Shown here one piece after another: positions 26,492 through 36,321 of a stretch of 64,000 nt of DNA; position 1 is the first letter of the stretch, and every line of letters starts with the position of its first letter. The notes below the pieces were generated by a model that was not told where the DNA came from, did no database searches, and saw only the letters and a list, made by a program, of their open reading frames with translations. The position numbers and the translations under genes are program-made. This stretch comes from Bacteroidales bacterium (GTDB lineage Bacteria > Bacteroidota > Bacteroidia > Bacteroidales > UBA932): positions 1 through 64,000 of the forward strand of contig JAFZFH010000070.1 in NCBI GenBank assembly GCA_017555965.1, read 5' to 3'.

Positions 26492-27612
26492 TGAAAGAAA
26501 AATTATTTTTTGCTGAAGATATCTGTATCCGGCTTTTAAAGTCGGAACTTTGGGATGCTCCTTTAGAGATTCCGGACGATTTCTCCGATTGGGGAATGGT
26601 CGCAAGGATTGCCAAGAAGCAGTCTGTCCTGGGTATTGCAGGAAACAGGATGCTTGCTCTTCCGTCCATTTCGGAAAACCTTTCTCCGGATCTCAAATCT
26701 AAGGTAAAGTCGTTCATAATGGGCAATATGCTCATGCATCAGAAGCTGAATCATGATCTTCTGATGACAAAGGAATCTTTGGAGAAACGGAATGTATCTC
26801 CGATCCTTCTTAAAGGACAAGGTGTAGCGTCATGCTATCCCAATCCTTACCTTAGACAATGTGGTGATATCGATTATTATATAGGGGAGTCCAAATATGA
26901 GGATGCGTATGAGGTTTTCCAAGAGATTGCGACTAAGATTGATGCGAGAGGAAAGATATATGACGGAAAACACTTTCATGTATTCATAGGAAAGACAGAA
27001 TTCGATGTCCACCGCTTCTGTGGCATGTATTCCTTGAAATCCTATAATAGAAAATTTCAGGAAGAGGCGGTCAGAGGTCTGACTTCAGGTCTGACGGAAC
27101 TGCAGATAAATGGTGTGTCGGTTCTTACACCTTCAATTGAATTCAATGCATACTATATCTTTAACCATCTTCTGAATCATTTTATGGTAAGCGGCATAGG
27201 TCTGCGCCATTTGTGCGACCTTATGATGTTCCTGCATGTCAATCATGGAAGGTTGGACCTGGATGAGTTGAAGCGTATCCTGGTCAGGATGGATGTCATG
27301 TATCCATGGAAACTGTTCGGAGGTGTACTTGTCGAGGTGTTGGGATTGCCGGCTGCCGAATTTCCTTTCTACGAAAGTCTCGGCAGAAAGAATATAAACA
27401 GGGTTGTCCGACATGTTCTGGATGAGGGAAACTTCGGCATTGGAACAGATTATTATGTCCGTAATCAGAAAAAAGGACTCGGAAGATATTTATATTCCGT
27501 CAAGTTCCATGTCAGAAGATTTCTGCGTCTTATGTTCCTGCTGCCTGGAGCAAGTATGAGACGTATGGCAAATTATCTGGTTTTCAGTATCGGATATATG
27601 AGAAGGAGATAG
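26491..27612 (+). CDS. Uncharacterised nucleotidyltransferase-fold protein (NTP_transf_5-like)
   Basis: A 373-residue protein of the uncharacterised nucleotidyltransferase group often found in Bacteroidota polysaccharide loci. The core LLKGQGVASCYPNPYLRQ is followed by CGDIDYYIG, with the two acidic residues of the D-x-D pair expected to bind metal, and later EFDVHRFCGMY. The remainder is helical with a basic C-terminus (MRRMANYLVF to the end). Its function is not established. It shares a one-base stop/start overlap with the initiating transferase, so a role in tuning or modifying that step is possible but speculative. Confidence 0.65.
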   Translation: MKEKLFFAEDICIRLLKSELWDAPLEIPDDFSDWGMVARIAKKQSVLGIAGNRMLALPSISENLSPDLKSKVKSFIMGNMLMHQKLNHDLLMTKESLEKRNVSPILLKGQGVASCYPNPYLRQCGDIDYYIGESKYEDAYEVFQEIATKIDARGKIYDGKHFHVFIGKTEFDVHRFCGMYSLKSYNRKFQEEAVRGLTSGLTELQINGVSVLTPSIEFNAYYIFNHLLNHFMVSGIGLRHLCDLMMFLHVNHGRLDLDELKRILVRMDVMYPWKLFGGVLVEVLGLPAAEFPFYESLGRKNINRVVRHVLDEGNFGIGTDYYVRNQKKGLGRYLYSVKFHVRRFLRLMFLLPGASMRRMANYLVFSIGYMRRR

Positions 27613-27616
27613 ATTC

Positions 27617-28189
27617 ATGAATGTCAGTACGGTAGTCAATTCTGTCTTTACATCAAAAACTTTCATCCTTACTTCTGACGGTTGCAATGATTGCTGGCTG
27701 GTTGATATCGGTGATATTGAACCGGTGTTGGAAAAGGTTGGTGAGAAATCCGTAAAGGGTGTCTTCATTACCCATACGCATTATGATCATATCTATGGAC
27801 TTCAGAAACTGATTGCTCTGTATCCGGATTGCCTTATATACACATCTGTTGACGGAAAGGAGGGCCTTGCATCTGACAAATTCAATTTTTCAAGGTATCA
27901 TGGAGCTCCTGTTGCCTTTGAAAGCCCCAATGTCCGTGTGCTGGATGAAGGTGATTCAGTGGAATTGTTTGCCGGGGTAAGGATGACGGCAGCCTTGACA
28001 CCTGGTCATGACAGGAGTTGTGTTACATATCATACTGATGGAGCAGTCTTTACCGGTGACTCATATATACCGGGTGTTGAAGTTGTGACTACATTCCCAA
28101 GAAGCGACAAACATGCTTCTGACGTTTCTTTGACGAGGATACATAGCCTTATGGAAGGCAGAACTGTCTACCCGGGACATAAGGTGTGA
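27617..28189 (+). CDS. Metallo-beta-lactamase-fold hydrolase
   Basis: A 190-residue MBL-fold protein with the metal motif THTHYDHIYG (His53, His55, Asp57, His58), a second ligand in TPGHDRSCVTYH, TGDSYIPG, and a C-terminal YPGHKV with the last His. It is short (glyoxalase II-like proteins are 210-260), but all the usual ligands are present. Such enzymes cleave thioesters, esters or phosphodiesters. Near an ACP pathway, a thioesterase-type role on acyl-ACP or acyl-CoA is an attractive but unproven idea. No signal peptide, so cytoplasmic. Confidence 0.8.
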   Translation: MNVSTVVNSVFTSKTFILTSDGCNDCWLVDIGDIEPVLEKVGEKSVKGVFITHTHYDHIYGLQKLIALYPDCLIYTSVDGKEGLASDKFNFSRYHGAPVAFESPNVRVLDEGDSVELFAGVRMTAALTPGHDRSCVTYHTDGAVFTGDSYIPGVEVVTTFPRSDKHASDVSLTRIHSLMEGRTVYPGHKV

Positions 28190-28218
28190 ATTAATTGCAG
28201 AATATAAATGATAATATA

Positions 28219-29475
28219 ATGGAAAGAAAAACCATTTACCTGTGCCTTGCACATATGAGCGAGGAAGGAGTTGAACAGAAATATGTAAAGGAAGCCTTTG
28301 ATACCAATTGGGTCGTTCCTTTAGGACCGAATGTCAATGGATTTGAGGACGACCTTAAGAAGTTTGTCGGTGAAGGAAAGGAGGTTGTAGCTCTTTCGGC
28401 CGGAACCGCAGCTGTACATCTTGCCTTGCTGGCATGTGGAGTAGGTCCTGGTGATGAGGTTCTTGTGCAGAGTTTTACTTTCTGTGCTTCTTCTCATCCT
28501 GTTACTTATCTTGGAGCGACTCCTGTTTTTGTGGATTCGGAGGCGGATACATGGAATATGGATCCTGTACTTCTTGAGGAGGCGATCAAGGATAGGATAG
28601 CGAAGACAGGAAAGAAACCTAAGGCAATTGTCCCTGTTGCTCTTTATGGTATGCCGTATGATTGCGAGAGAATCATGGATGTTGCTGATCGCTATGATAT
28701 TCCTGTTGTTGAAGATGCAGCTGAGGGATTCGGTTCAAGGTTCAATGGACAGATGCTTGGAACATTCGGAAAGTTCGGCGTATTGTCATTCAATGGCAAT
28801 AAGATGATCACTACATCCGGAGGTGGAGCATTGATCTGTGAGGATATGGAATCCAAGAACAATATCATGTGGTATGCTACTCAGGCACGTGATGCTTATC
28901 CATATTATCAGCATACTGCTGTAGGATATAACTATCGTATGTCCAATATCTGTGCAGGCATCGGTCGAGGACAGATGACTGTTGCAGATGATCATATCAA
29001 TCATCATAAGCATGTACAGGCACTCTATGAAGAACTTCTCGCTGACGTTCCCGGAGTGGAAATCCATAAGCAGCCTGCTGATGGGCGTTATGATTCTAAC
29101 TATTGGCTCTGTACTGCCACTCTTGAGCCAGCTCTGCGTATTGTGGGTCAGGAGAATGCATATAAGGAGGTTATAAAGACTGCTGTCGGTGGTGCAGCCG
29201 GAGTAATTCATGTAGTTGACAGTACTACTACAGATTGCCAGCCGAATGATAATGTTGAGGCTCTGCGTGTGTTTATGCTAGAAAAGAAGGTTGAGGCTCG
29301 TCCAGTGTGGAAACCTATGCATAAGCAGCCGGTGTATGCGAATTCACCAGCTTACGTGAATGGCGTGTCTGAGGCAATCTTTAAAGTCGGAATCTGTTTG
29401 CCTGCAGGTCCATGCGTGAGTGATGATGATGTGCGCTATATTGTAGATTGCATTAAAGAGTCTATAGTAAAGTAA
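28219..29475 (+). CDS. PglE-like nucleotide-sugar aminotransferase (DegT/DnrJ/EryC1/StrS family)
   Basis: A 418-residue PLP enzyme. It starts with [18 protein letters not shown] and [14 protein letters not shown], as in UDP-4-amino sugar transaminases, with [10 protein letters not shown] near residue 65 for phosphate binding, [12 protein letters not shown], and the Schiff-base Lys195 in [14 protein letters not shown]. With the membrane dehydratase at 1312 it would make UDP-4-amino-4,6-dideoxy-GlcNAc, the precursor of diacetylbacillosamine. ATG 28219 is chosen because the conserved region starts there; an in-frame upstream start at 28195 adds eight unrelated residues. It is clearly different from the VioA-like enzyme at 10337. 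Confidence 0.85.
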   Translation: MERKTIYLCLAHMSEEGVEQKYVKEAFDTNWVVPLGPNVNGFEDDLKKFVGEGKEVVALSAGTAAVHLALLACGVGPGDEVLVQSFTFCASSHPVTYLGATPVFVDSEADTWNMDPVLLEEAIKDRIAKTGKKPKAIVPVALYGMPYDCERIMDVADRYDIPVVEDAAEGFGSRFNGQMLGTFGKFGVLSFNGNKMITTSGGGALICEDMESKNNIMWYATQARDAYPYYQHTAVGYNYRMSNICAGIGRGQMTVADDHINHHKHVQALYEELLADVPGVEIHKQPADGRYDSNYWLCTATLEPALRIVGQENAYKEVIKTAVGGAAGVIHVVDSTTTDCQPNDNVEALRVFMLEKKVEARPVWKPMHKQPVYANSPAYVNGVSEAIFKVGICLPAGPCVSDDDVRYIVDCIKESIVK

Positions 29476-29489
29476 CACCCTTTGATAAT

Positions 29490-30728
29490 ATGAAGATAGC
29501 AGTAGCTGGAACCGGATATGTGGGTTTGTCGATGGCGACTTTGTTGGCACAACATCATTGTGTGACTGCAGTTGATGTTGTAGCAGATAAGGTCGAGAAG
29601 ATTAATCGTAGAGTTAGCCCTATTCAGGATGAGTATATAGAGAAGTTTTTTGCAGAGAAGGATCTGAATTTAGTTGCTACTCTTGACGCGGAGTATGCAT
29701 ATTGCGATGCGGATTTCGTTATTGTTGCGGCTCCGACAAATTATGATCCGAAAAAGAACTTTTTTGATACCTCTGCTGTTGAAGATGTCGTAAGGATAGT
29801 GAGTTCAGTAAATCCGAAGGCAATCATTGTAATAAAATCAACAGTACCGGTTGGTTTTACAGCTGCTCTTCGTGAACGTACAGGGAATACGAATATTCTG
29901 TTCAGTCCGGAGTTCCTGCGAGAGTCTCAGGCTTTATATGATAATCTCTATCCAAGCAGGATTGTTGTTGGAACCGATGAGACTGATCCTGAATTGCTTG
30001 ATGCGGCCGGACGTTTCGCAGACTTGCTGAAGGAAGGCGCAATGAAGGCAGATGTCGAGTCTGTGATTATGGGTTTTACAGAGGCCGAGGCAGTAAAATT
30101 GTTTGCTAATACATACCTCGCTTTGCGTGTGTCATATTTCAATGAACTTGATACGTATGCCGAGATGAAAGGTCTTGATACACAGCAGATCATATATGGT
30201 GTCAGTCTGGATCCTCGTATCGGCGATCATTATAATAATCCATCTTTCGGTTATGGAGGATATTGTCTGCCAAAGGATACTAAGCAGCTTCTTGCCAATT
30301 ATGACCATGTACCTCAGAATCTGATTCAGGCCATTGTCGAGAGTAATCGTACGCGTAAGGATTTTATTGCGGATCAGGTGCTTGCTAAGGCAGGATACTA
30401 TAATTATTCGGAGAATAATGAGTTTGCATCCGGTTCGGAAAAGGAGGTTGTGGTCGGCGTTTACCGTTTGACGATGAAGGCCAATTCTGACAATTTCCGT
30501 CAGAGCGCAATACAGGGCGTCATGAAGCGTATCAAGGCTAAAGGAGCGAAGGTGGTGATTTATGAACCTACTCTTGAGGACGGTACAACATTCTTCGGAA
30601 GTCTTGTTGTGAATGACCTTGCTGCATTCAAGGCTCAGTGTGATGCAATCATAGCTAATCGCTACGACACATGTCTTGATGATGTGCGGGAGAAGGTTTA
30701 TACCAGAGATGTTTTCAGGAGAGACTAG
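29490..30728 (+). CDS. ugd: UDP-glucose 6-dehydrogenase (nucleotide-sugar dehydrogenase)
   Basis: A 412-residue NAD-dependent enzyme oxidising UDP-glucose to UDP-glucuronate in two steps. The N-terminal [19 protein letters not shown] is the NAD fold, FSPEFLRES is the substrate loop, and [10 protein letters not shown] contains the catalytic Cys259. The C-terminal domain is complete. As last gene of the operon it would provide a uronic acid for the polymer. Other nucleotide sugars (such as UDP-ManNAc) are possible for the family, but length and motifs fit the UDP-glucose enzyme of Bacteroides-type bacteria. Confidence 0.9.
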   Translation: MKIAVAGTGYVGLSMATLLAQHHCVTAVDVVADKVEKINRRVSPIQDEYIEKFFAEKDLNLVATLDAEYAYCDADFVIVAAPTNYDPKKNFFDTSAVEDVVRIVSSVNPKAIIVIKSTVPVGFTAALRERTGNTNILFSPEFLRESQALYDNLYPSRIVVGTDETDPELLDAAGRFADLLKEGAMKADVESVIMGFTEAEAVKLFANTYLALRVSYFNELDTYAEMKGLDTQQIIYGVSLDPRIGDHYNNPSFGYGGYCLPKDTKQLLANYDHVPQNLIQAIVESNRTRKDFIADQVLAKAGYYNYSENNEFASGSEKEVVVGVYRLTMKANSDNFRQSAIQGVMKRIKAKGAKVVIYEPTLEDGTTFFGSLVVNDLAAFKAQCDAIIANRYDTCLDDVREKVYTRDVFRRD

Positions 30729-30745
30729 TAAAAGATTCAGATTTT

Positions 30746-30784
30746 AAAAAAGTCCAGCAACAATTTCTGTTGCTGGACTTTTTT
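30746..30784. terminator. Bidirectional terminator between ugd and fhs
   Basis: AAAGTCCAGCAACA / TGTTGCTGGACTTT around the loop ATTTC, flanked by A-rich and T-rich runs. It can end the polysaccharide operon on the plus strand and fhs on the minus strand. Confidence 0.92.
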
Positions 30785-30805
30785 GTTATTGCTATATCAG
30801 CCGGT

Positions 30806-32473
30806 TTAGCTGAGACCTTCGATCAGGCCGTCTATGATGTCGATCTTCTGGGCCTGTGGTACTTTCGGAAGACCTGGCATACGGATGATGCTTCCGGCGA
30901 TTGCTACAATCATCTCTGATCCCGAGTTCACAACGATGTCCTGAATCTCGAAGTTGAATCCTTCAGGTGCTCCGTAAGCTTTTGGATTCTGAGAGAATGA
31001 GTACTGAGTCTTCGCGATGCATACAGGGAAGTTGGAGAATCCCATTCTTTCTGCGTCAGAGATCTTTTTAGATGCAGTTCCTGAGAATGTCACGCTTGAT
31101 GCTCCATATATCTTCTGTGCCACCTTCTCAATCTTTTCCTTAATTGTCAGGTTGTCCTTGTATGTGAATTTGAGCTCACCTGACGGATTTTTATCGATTG
31201 CGTCAACAACAATCTTTGCAAGGTCTACTGCACCATCTCCGCCTTCCATGAAAGCATTGTTGATGGCAAAGTATACTCCGATTTCCTGGCAATGCTCCTT
31301 GACAATGTCGAGTTCTGCTTTAGTGTCGGAAGCGAACTTGTTCAAGCATACTACAACTGTCTGACCGAATCTCTGGAGGTTCTTGATGTGTCTGTCAAGG
31401 TTTGCAAGACCTCTGCTCACACCGAAGATGTCGGGTTCGCTGATCTTTGTGAGGTCTGTACCTCCATGCATCTTGAGACCGTTGAGGGTCGCTACGAGGA
31501 CAGTAAGGTCAGGCTTGATGCCACCCTTGCGGCATTTGATGTTGAAGAACTTCTCTGCTCCGAGATCTGCGCCGAAACCTGCCTCAGTGATGACGTAGTC
31601 TCCAAATGTCATTGCAGTCTTGGTCGCGATAAGGGAGTTGCATCCGTGTGCAATATTGGCGAACGGACCTCCATGGATGAATGCTGCAGTGCCTTCTGTA
31701 GTCTGTACGAGGTTTGGCTTGATTGCGTCGAGGAGGAGTGTGAGGATTGCTCCTGTAACTCCGAGGTTCTTGACAGTGAACGGCTGGTCGTCGAATGTAT
31801 AACCGAGAAGGATGTTGTCGATTCTTCTTCTCATGTCATCGAGGTCCTTCGAGAGACAGAGGATTGCCATGATTTCAGATGCAGGAGTGATGTCGAAGCC
31901 GGATTCCTGAGGGATACCATTTGTGCGTGGGCCGAGTCCGGTCACGATGCTTCTGAGTGATCGGTCATTTACATCTATCACTCTCTTCCAGATGATTTCC
32001 TTTAGGGCAAAACCCTCAGTCTGGTGCTGGTATATGTAGTTGTCCAGAAGGGCTGCGATCATGTTGTGAGCAGATGTGATGGCATGGAAGTCTCCTGTGA
32101 AATGGAGGTTGATCTTCTCCATAGGCACTACCTGTGCGTATCCTCCTCCTGCTGCACCGCCTTTCATACCGAAGCAAGGACCGAGAGATGGTTCGCGAAG
32201 AGCCACGATGGCGTTCTTGCCGATCTTGTTCAGTCCGAGGGCGAGGCCTACAGATACAGTAGTCTTGCCGATACCCGCTTTTGTAGCAGTGATTGCTGTT
32301 ACAAGTACAAGTTTGCTTTTTGCGGCTTTCTCCTCATCGATAAGTGATACAGGAACCTTTGCCATGTAATGACCGTACTGTTCGATGTCTTCCTTGTTGA
32401 TTCCGATGCTTTCTGCCACTTCGGTGATTTTGCGCATTTCTAGGCTTCTGGCGATTTCAATGTCCGTTTTCAT
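30806..32473 (-). CDS. fhs: Formate--tetrahydrofolate ligase
   Basis: A 555-residue ATP-dependent enzyme making 10-formyl-THF for purine and one-carbon metabolism. It has the nucleotide-binding [20 protein letters not shown], then [37 protein letters not shown] and [14 protein letters not shown], all family hallmarks. Length is normal. The gene is alone on the minus strand, converging on the polysaccharide operon. No good -7 box was seen just upstream of its ATG. Confidence 0.97.
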   Translation of the reverse strand: MKTDIEIARSLEMRKITEVAESIGINKEDIEQYGHYMAKVPVSLIDEEKAAKSKLVLVTAITATKAGIGKTTVSVGLALGLNKIGKNAIVALREPSLGPCFGMKGGAAGGGYAQVVPMEKINLHFTGDFHAITSAHNMIAALLDNYIYQHQTEGFALKEIIWKRVIDVNDRSLRSIVTGLGPRTNGIPQESGFDITPASEIMAILCLSKDLDDMRRRIDNILLGYTFDDQPFTVKNLGVTGAILTLLLDAIKPNLVQTTEGTAAFIHGGPFANIAHGCNSLIATKTAMTFGDYVITEAGFGADLGAEKFFNIKCRKGGIKPDLTVLVATLNGLKMHGGTDLTKISEPDIFGVSRGLANLDRHIKNLQRFGQTVVVCLNKFASDTKAELDIVKEHCQEIGVYFAINNAFMEGGDGAVDLAKIVVDAIDKNPSGELKFTYKDNLTIKEKIEKVAQKIYGASSVTFSGTASKKISDAERMGFSNFPVCIAKTQYSFSQNPKAYGAPEGFNFEIQDIVVNSGSEMIVAIAGSIIRMPGLPKVPQAQKIDIIDGLIEGLS

Positions 32474-32514
32474 ATACTAGGCTAAAAAGAAGCCGCGAAG
32501 TTAATAAAAAAAGT

Positions 32515-32522
32515 TATCTTTG
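32515..32522 (+). promoter_or_regulatory. -7 box of the aminotransferase gene
   Basis: TATCTTTG, 22 bases before the ATG at 32545, in the fhs-aminotransferase divergent gap. No clear -33 element. Confidence 0.55.
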
Positions 32523-32544
32523 TATGATGTAGAAATTTATAATT

Positions 32545-33738
32545 ATGCCTAAGATATCACAACGCGGCATCGACATGCCGTCGTCTCCTATACGTAAATT
32601 AACTCCCCTTGCAAATGAAGCAAAAGCCAGGGGTGTGAAGGTATATCACCTGAACATCGGACAGCCCGATCTTCCTACTCCGCAGAAAGCCCTTGACGCG
32701 CTCAAGACCGTAGACCGTAAGGTCCTGGAGTATAGTCCGTCGCAGGGATTCCTGTCTCTCAGAGAGAAACTCCAGAGGTATTATCGTAAGTTTCGTATCG
32801 AGTTGTCTGTCAATGATATAATTGTGACAAGCGGAGGCTCTGAGGCAGTGCTTTTCGCATTTCTTGCCTGCCTGAATCCGGGAGATGAGATCATTGTACC
32901 TGAGCCGGCTTATGCAAACTATATGGCATTTGCTGTATCTGCAGGAGCTGTGATCAAGACCGTTACTTCCACAATCGATACGGGATTCTCGCTTCCTCCA
33001 GTGGAGAAGTTCGAAGAGCTTATAACCGAGCGTACAAAGGCAATTCTGATCTGTAATCCGAACAATCCGACAGGTTACCTTTACTCTCGCGCAGAGATGA
33101 ACCAGATCCGTGATCTTGTGATGAAGTACGACCTTTATCTGTTCTCGGACGAGGTCTATCGCGAGTTCATCTATACCGGTTCTCCTTATATCTCTGCTCT
33201 GAATCTTGACGGTATCGAGAATAATGTGGTGCTGGTTGATTCTGTATCGAAGCGTTATTCTGAGTGCGGTATCCGTATCGGTGCTCTGGTGACAAGAAAT
33301 GCTGATGTACGCAGGGCGGTGATGAAGTTCTGTCAGGCTCGACTCAGTCCGCCGCTTCTAGGTCAGATTGTTGCTGAGGAGTCAATTGAAGGTACAGAGG
33401 AATATGCGGCAGATATCTATGAAGAGTATGTGGAGCGAAGAAAATATCTGGTGGACGGTCTCAACAGGATAGATGGCGTTTATTCACCTATTCCTATGGG
33501 GGCATTCTATACCGTTGCCAAGCTTCCGGTAGATGACGCAGATAAGTTCTGCGAATGGTGCCTGAGCGACTTCAGTTATGAGGGCGAGACAGTCATGATG
33601 GCACCTGCGAGCGGTTTCTATTCAACTCCAGGAATGGGACGTGATCAGGTTCGTATTGCCTATGTCCTCAAGAAGGAGGACCTTCAGCGAGCCCTCTTCA
33701 TCCTTGAAAAAGCACTTGAAGCATATAATAAGAAATAG
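32545..33738 (+). CDS. Class I/II pyridoxal-phosphate aminotransferase (aspartate aminotransferase type)
   Basis: A 397-residue fold-type I aminotransferase. LNIGQPDLPTP near residue 36, TSGGSEAVLFAF, CNPNNPTGYLYS with the Asn that contacts PLP, FSDEVYREFIY, and SVSKRYSECGIRIG with the Schiff-base Lys are all present, as is RIAYVLKKEDL near the end. It probably transfers amino groups between aspartate or a related amino acid and 2-oxoglutarate. Length is standard. The next gene starts two bases after its stop, so they may be co-transcribed, although the pathways differ. Confidence 0.9.
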   Translation: MPKISQRGIDMPSSPIRKLTPLANEAKARGVKVYHLNIGQPDLPTPQKALDALKTVDRKVLEYSPSQGFLSLREKLQRYYRKFRIELSVNDIIVTSGGSEAVLFAFLACLNPGDEIIVPEPAYANYMAFAVSAGAVIKTVTSTIDTGFSLPPVEKFEELITERTKAILICNPNNPTGYLYSRAEMNQIRDLVMKYDLYLFSDEVYREFIYTGSPYISALNLDGIENNVVLVDSVSKRYSECGIRIGALVTRNADVRRAVMKFCQARLSPPLLGQIVAEESIEGTEEYAADIYEEYVERRKYLVDGLNRIDGVYSPIPMGAFYTVAKLPVDDADKFCEWCLSDFSYEGETVMMAPASGFYSTPGMGRDQVRIAYVLKKEDLQRALFILEKALEAYNKK

Positions 33739-33739
33739 T

Positions 33740-34783
33740 ATGGCAAATCATGTGGTGATAATGGCGGGAGGAATCGGAAGCAGATTCTGGCCGATGAGTA
33801 CTCCTGAGTGTCCTAAGCAGTTCATTGATGTGTTGGGGACCGGCAAGACGATGATTCAGATGACTGTAGAGCGCTTTGCTCCGTTGTGTCCGATGGAAAA
33901 TTTCTGGGTGGTGACAGGTGCGGCTTATGTAGATATCGTTCGTGCTCAGCTGCCTGAAATTCCTGAGGAGAATATTCTTGCTGAACCATGCGCCCGTAAT
34001 ACTGCACCATGTATAGCATATGCCTGCTGGAAGATTGCGCAGGCCGATTCAGCTGCGAATATTGTAGTGTCACCTTCTGATGCACTGGTACTTGATGGAG
34101 ATGAGTTCCGCAGAGTAATCAGTGCGGCTCTGGATTTTACTGCGACAGACCGACGTATTGTGACAGTCGGCATAACACCGACAAGACCTGAGACCGGATA
34201 TGGTTATATCCATCGCTCGGCTGCCCCATCAGATGGTGGTATTCATGCCGTATCGTCCTTCCGTGAGAAACCGTCGCTGGAGGTGGCGGAACATTATCTG
34301 GCTGATGGAAATTACCTGTGGAATGCGGGAATTTTTGTGTGGAATGTCTCTACAATCATGGAGTCGATCCGCTCGTATGTTCCGGACCTTGCAGAAAGGA
34401 TGGACCGTATGGCAGAATCGTTCAGTACACCAGGAGAGGCATCTGCTGTCGCCGAGATATTCCCGACATGCGAGAAGATTTCGATCGATTATGCTGTCAT
34501 GGAAAAAGCGGATTACATCTATACAATTCCTGGAGATTTCGGATGGAGTGATGTCGGTACATGGGGCTCGTTATGGACTTTGCTTCCTCATGATGAGGAT
34601 GGGAATGCCGTGATAGGGGAGAATGTGCATCTTTATGGATGCAACGGATGTATTGTCCATGCTCCGAATGCCGCAAGTGTGGTTCTTGAGGGACTCAAGG
34701 ATAGTATTGTGGTAGAACGCGACGGTCGTATTCTGATGTGCCGTCTTTCTGAAGAACAGCGTATAAAGGATTTTGAGAAGTAG
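33740..34783 (+). CDS. manC: Mannose-1-phosphate guanylyltransferase
   Basis: A 347-residue enzyme forming GDP-mannose. It opens with VVIMAGGIGSRFWPMSTPE, then CPKQFIDVLG; later ETGYGYIH, FREKPSLEVAEHYL and GDFGWSDVGTWGSL are typical. It lacks the C-terminal isomerase domain of bifunctional ManC/AlgA proteins, as usual for Bacteroidota. ATG 33740 places the motif at residue 6; an in-frame ATG at 33641 would lie inside the aminotransferase. It may feed surface glycans, but it lies outside the polysaccharide operon, across its terminator. Confidence 0.94.
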   Translation: MANHVVIMAGGIGSRFWPMSTPECPKQFIDVLGTGKTMIQMTVERFAPLCPMENFWVVTGAAYVDIVRAQLPEIPEENILAEPCARNTAPCIAYACWKIAQADSAANIVVSPSDALVLDGDEFRRVISAALDFTATDRRIVTVGITPTRPETGYGYIHRSAAPSDGGIHAVSSFREKPSLEVAEHYLADGNYLWNAGIFVWNVSTIMESIRSYVPDLAERMDRMAESFSTPGEASAVAEIFPTCEKISIDYAVMEKADYIYTIPGDFGWSDVGTWGSLWTLLPHDEDGNAVIGENVHLYGCNGCIVHAPNAASVVLEGLKDSIVVERDGRILMCRLSEEQRIKDFEK

Positions 34784-34787
34784 AGAT

Positions 34788-34931
34788 ATGGCTGATAATT
34801 ATCTGGAAAAGAAGATGGAAGCGCTTCAGGCGCGTAAGGCCAAGGAAGCCCGTGCAAAGCAGATTGCATGGAAGAAGCGCATGGATGCTTATCGTAAGAA
34901 ATTGGAAGAAACAAAAAACTCTGGTCATTGA
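34788..34931 (+). CDS. Small basic helical protein (47 residues)
   Basis: A short open frame four bases after manC. It begins MADNYLEKKMEALQ and continues as an uninterrupted charged helix rich in Lys, Arg, Ala and Glu, ending KLEETKNSGH. No cysteine or membrane segment. The tight spacing, coherent amphipathic composition and my memory of similarly small lysine-rich proteins in Bacteroidota support a real gene. The last codons lie inside the left arm of the terminator hairpin. The function is unknown; nucleic-acid binding is possible from charge alone. Confidence 0.6.
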   Translation: MADNYLEKKMEALQARKAKEARAKQIAWKKRMDAYRKKLEETKNSGH

Positions 34932-34944
34932 CCAGAGTTTTTTG
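34911..34944. terminator. Bidirectional terminator between manC operon and ffh
   Basis: AACTCTGGTCA / TGACCAGAGTT flanked by AAAA and TTTTTT. It overlaps the stop of the small basic protein and serves both converging operons. Confidence 0.9.
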
Positions 34945-34948
34945 TTTC

Positions 34949-36292
34949 TTATCTGCGTTTCTTTCCTCCGTGGAGTCCGCCCGGACGCATCATGCCGCCG
35001 AGGTTGCCGGTCATGACAGTCTTCATCATCTTGCGGGTGCCCTCGAACTGCTTGAGGAGTTTGTTCACATCAGGAAGTGATGTACCTGAACCATCTGCAA
35101 TTCTCTTGCGGCGGCTGCCGTTGATTGCTTCAGGATGCTCGCGCTCATATGGAGTCATCGAGAGGATGATAGCCTCTGTGGTCTTGAATGCACTGTTGTC
35201 CATGTCTACATCCTTGAGAACTTTGCCCATACCTGGAATCATGGATGCGAGGTCCTTGATGTTACCCATTTTCTTGATCTGCTGGATCTGCTCGTAGAAG
35301 TCCCAGAGTGTGAACTGATCCTTGGCAAGCTTCTTCTTGAGCTCACGTGCCTGTGCTTCGTCGAACTGCTCCTGTGCCTTCTCAACGAGGGAAACGACGT
35401 CTCCCATGCCGAGGATGCGGTCTGCGATACGTGAAGGGTGGAACACGTCAAGTGCTTCCATCTTTTCACCTGTGCTGACGAACTTGATCGGCTTGCCGAC
35501 TACTGCCTTGATTGAAAGTGCGGCACCACCACGGGTGTCACCATCCATCTTGGTGAGGACGACTCCGTCGAAGTCAAGTCTGTCGTTGAATGCCTTTGCA
35601 GTCTCAACTGCGTCCTGACCTGTCATGGCGTCCACTACGAAGAGTGTCTCTGATGGCTGGAGTGCAGTGTGGAGTGCAGAGATCTCATCCATGAGCTCCT
35701 GATCGACAGCAAGACGACCTGCTGTATCGACGATGACTACAGAATATCCCTCAGACTTAGCCTTGGCGATGGCGTTCTTTGCGATCTGGATAGGATCCTT
35801 CACGCCTTCCTCTGAGTATACAGGTACTCCGATCTGCTCACCGAGAACCTTCAGCTGGTCGATCGCTGCCGGACGGAAATAGTCGCAGGCAGCAAGCATG
35901 ACCTTCATGCCTCTCTTGCTCTTGATGTTGAGAGCAAGCTTTCCTGAGAAAGTGGTCTTACCTGAACCGTTGAGACCGGCTACGAGTACAACTGCAGGAG
36001 AACCCTTTACATTGATATCTGTCGACTCACTTCCCATGAGGGCTGCGAGTTCGTCATGTACGATCTTTACGATCATCTGCTGAGGCTTTACAGCAGTGAG
36101 CACGTTCTGGCCGATAGCCTTCTTCTTTACGTCGTCACAGAACTGCTTGGCGATCTTGTAGCTCACGTCGGCATCCAGAAGGGCGCGGCGGATATCCTTC
36201 ATCGCCTCCGAGATGTTGATCTCGGTGATCTTACCTTCACCTTTGAGGATCTTGAACGATCTCTCCAGTCTTTCACTTAAATTCTCAAACAT
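34949..36292 (-). CDS. ffh: Signal recognition particle protein Ffh
   Basis: A 447-residue SRP54 GTPase targeting inner-membrane proteins to SecYEG. After the N domain (FENLSERLERSFKILKG) come the G-domain motifs GLNGSGKTTFSGKLA, DTAGRLAVDQELMDE and TKMDGDTRGGAALS. The C-terminal methionine-rich M domain (about 300-430) contains MIPGMGK and ends in a basic tail. ATG 36292 fits the conserved start; 36325 would add 11 residues from the repeat-containing spacer. It lies 65 bases downstream of lysA and has no promoter of its own that I can see. Confidence 0.97.
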   Translation of the reverse strand: MFENLSERLERSFKILKGEGKITEINISEAMKDIRRALLDADVSYKIAKQFCDDVKKKAIGQNVLTAVKPQQMIVKIVHDELAALMGSESTDINVKGSPAVVLVAGLNGSGKTTFSGKLALNIKSKRGMKVMLAACDYFRPAAIDQLKVLGEQIGVPVYSEEGVKDPIQIAKNAIAKAKSEGYSVVIVDTAGRLAVDQELMDEISALHTALQPSETLFVVDAMTGQDAVETAKAFNDRLDFDGVVLTKMDGDTRGGAALSIKAVVGKPIKFVSTGEKMEALDVFHPSRIADRILGMGDVVSLVEKAQEQFDEAQARELKKKLAKDQFTLWDFYEQIQQIKKMGNIKDLASMIPGMGKVLKDVDMDNSAFKTTEAIILSMTPYEREHPEAINGSRRKRIADGSGTSLPDVNKLLKQFEGTRKMMKTVMTGNLGGMMRPGGLHGGKKRR

Positions 36293-36321
36293 ATTTATAC
36301 TATTCTTATATTTTCTTTCTG

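Noticed and set aside
31292..31960. 222-residue plus-strand frame
   Set aside because: Antisense of fhs, full of Cys, Glu and Ser from reverse-complement codon bias.
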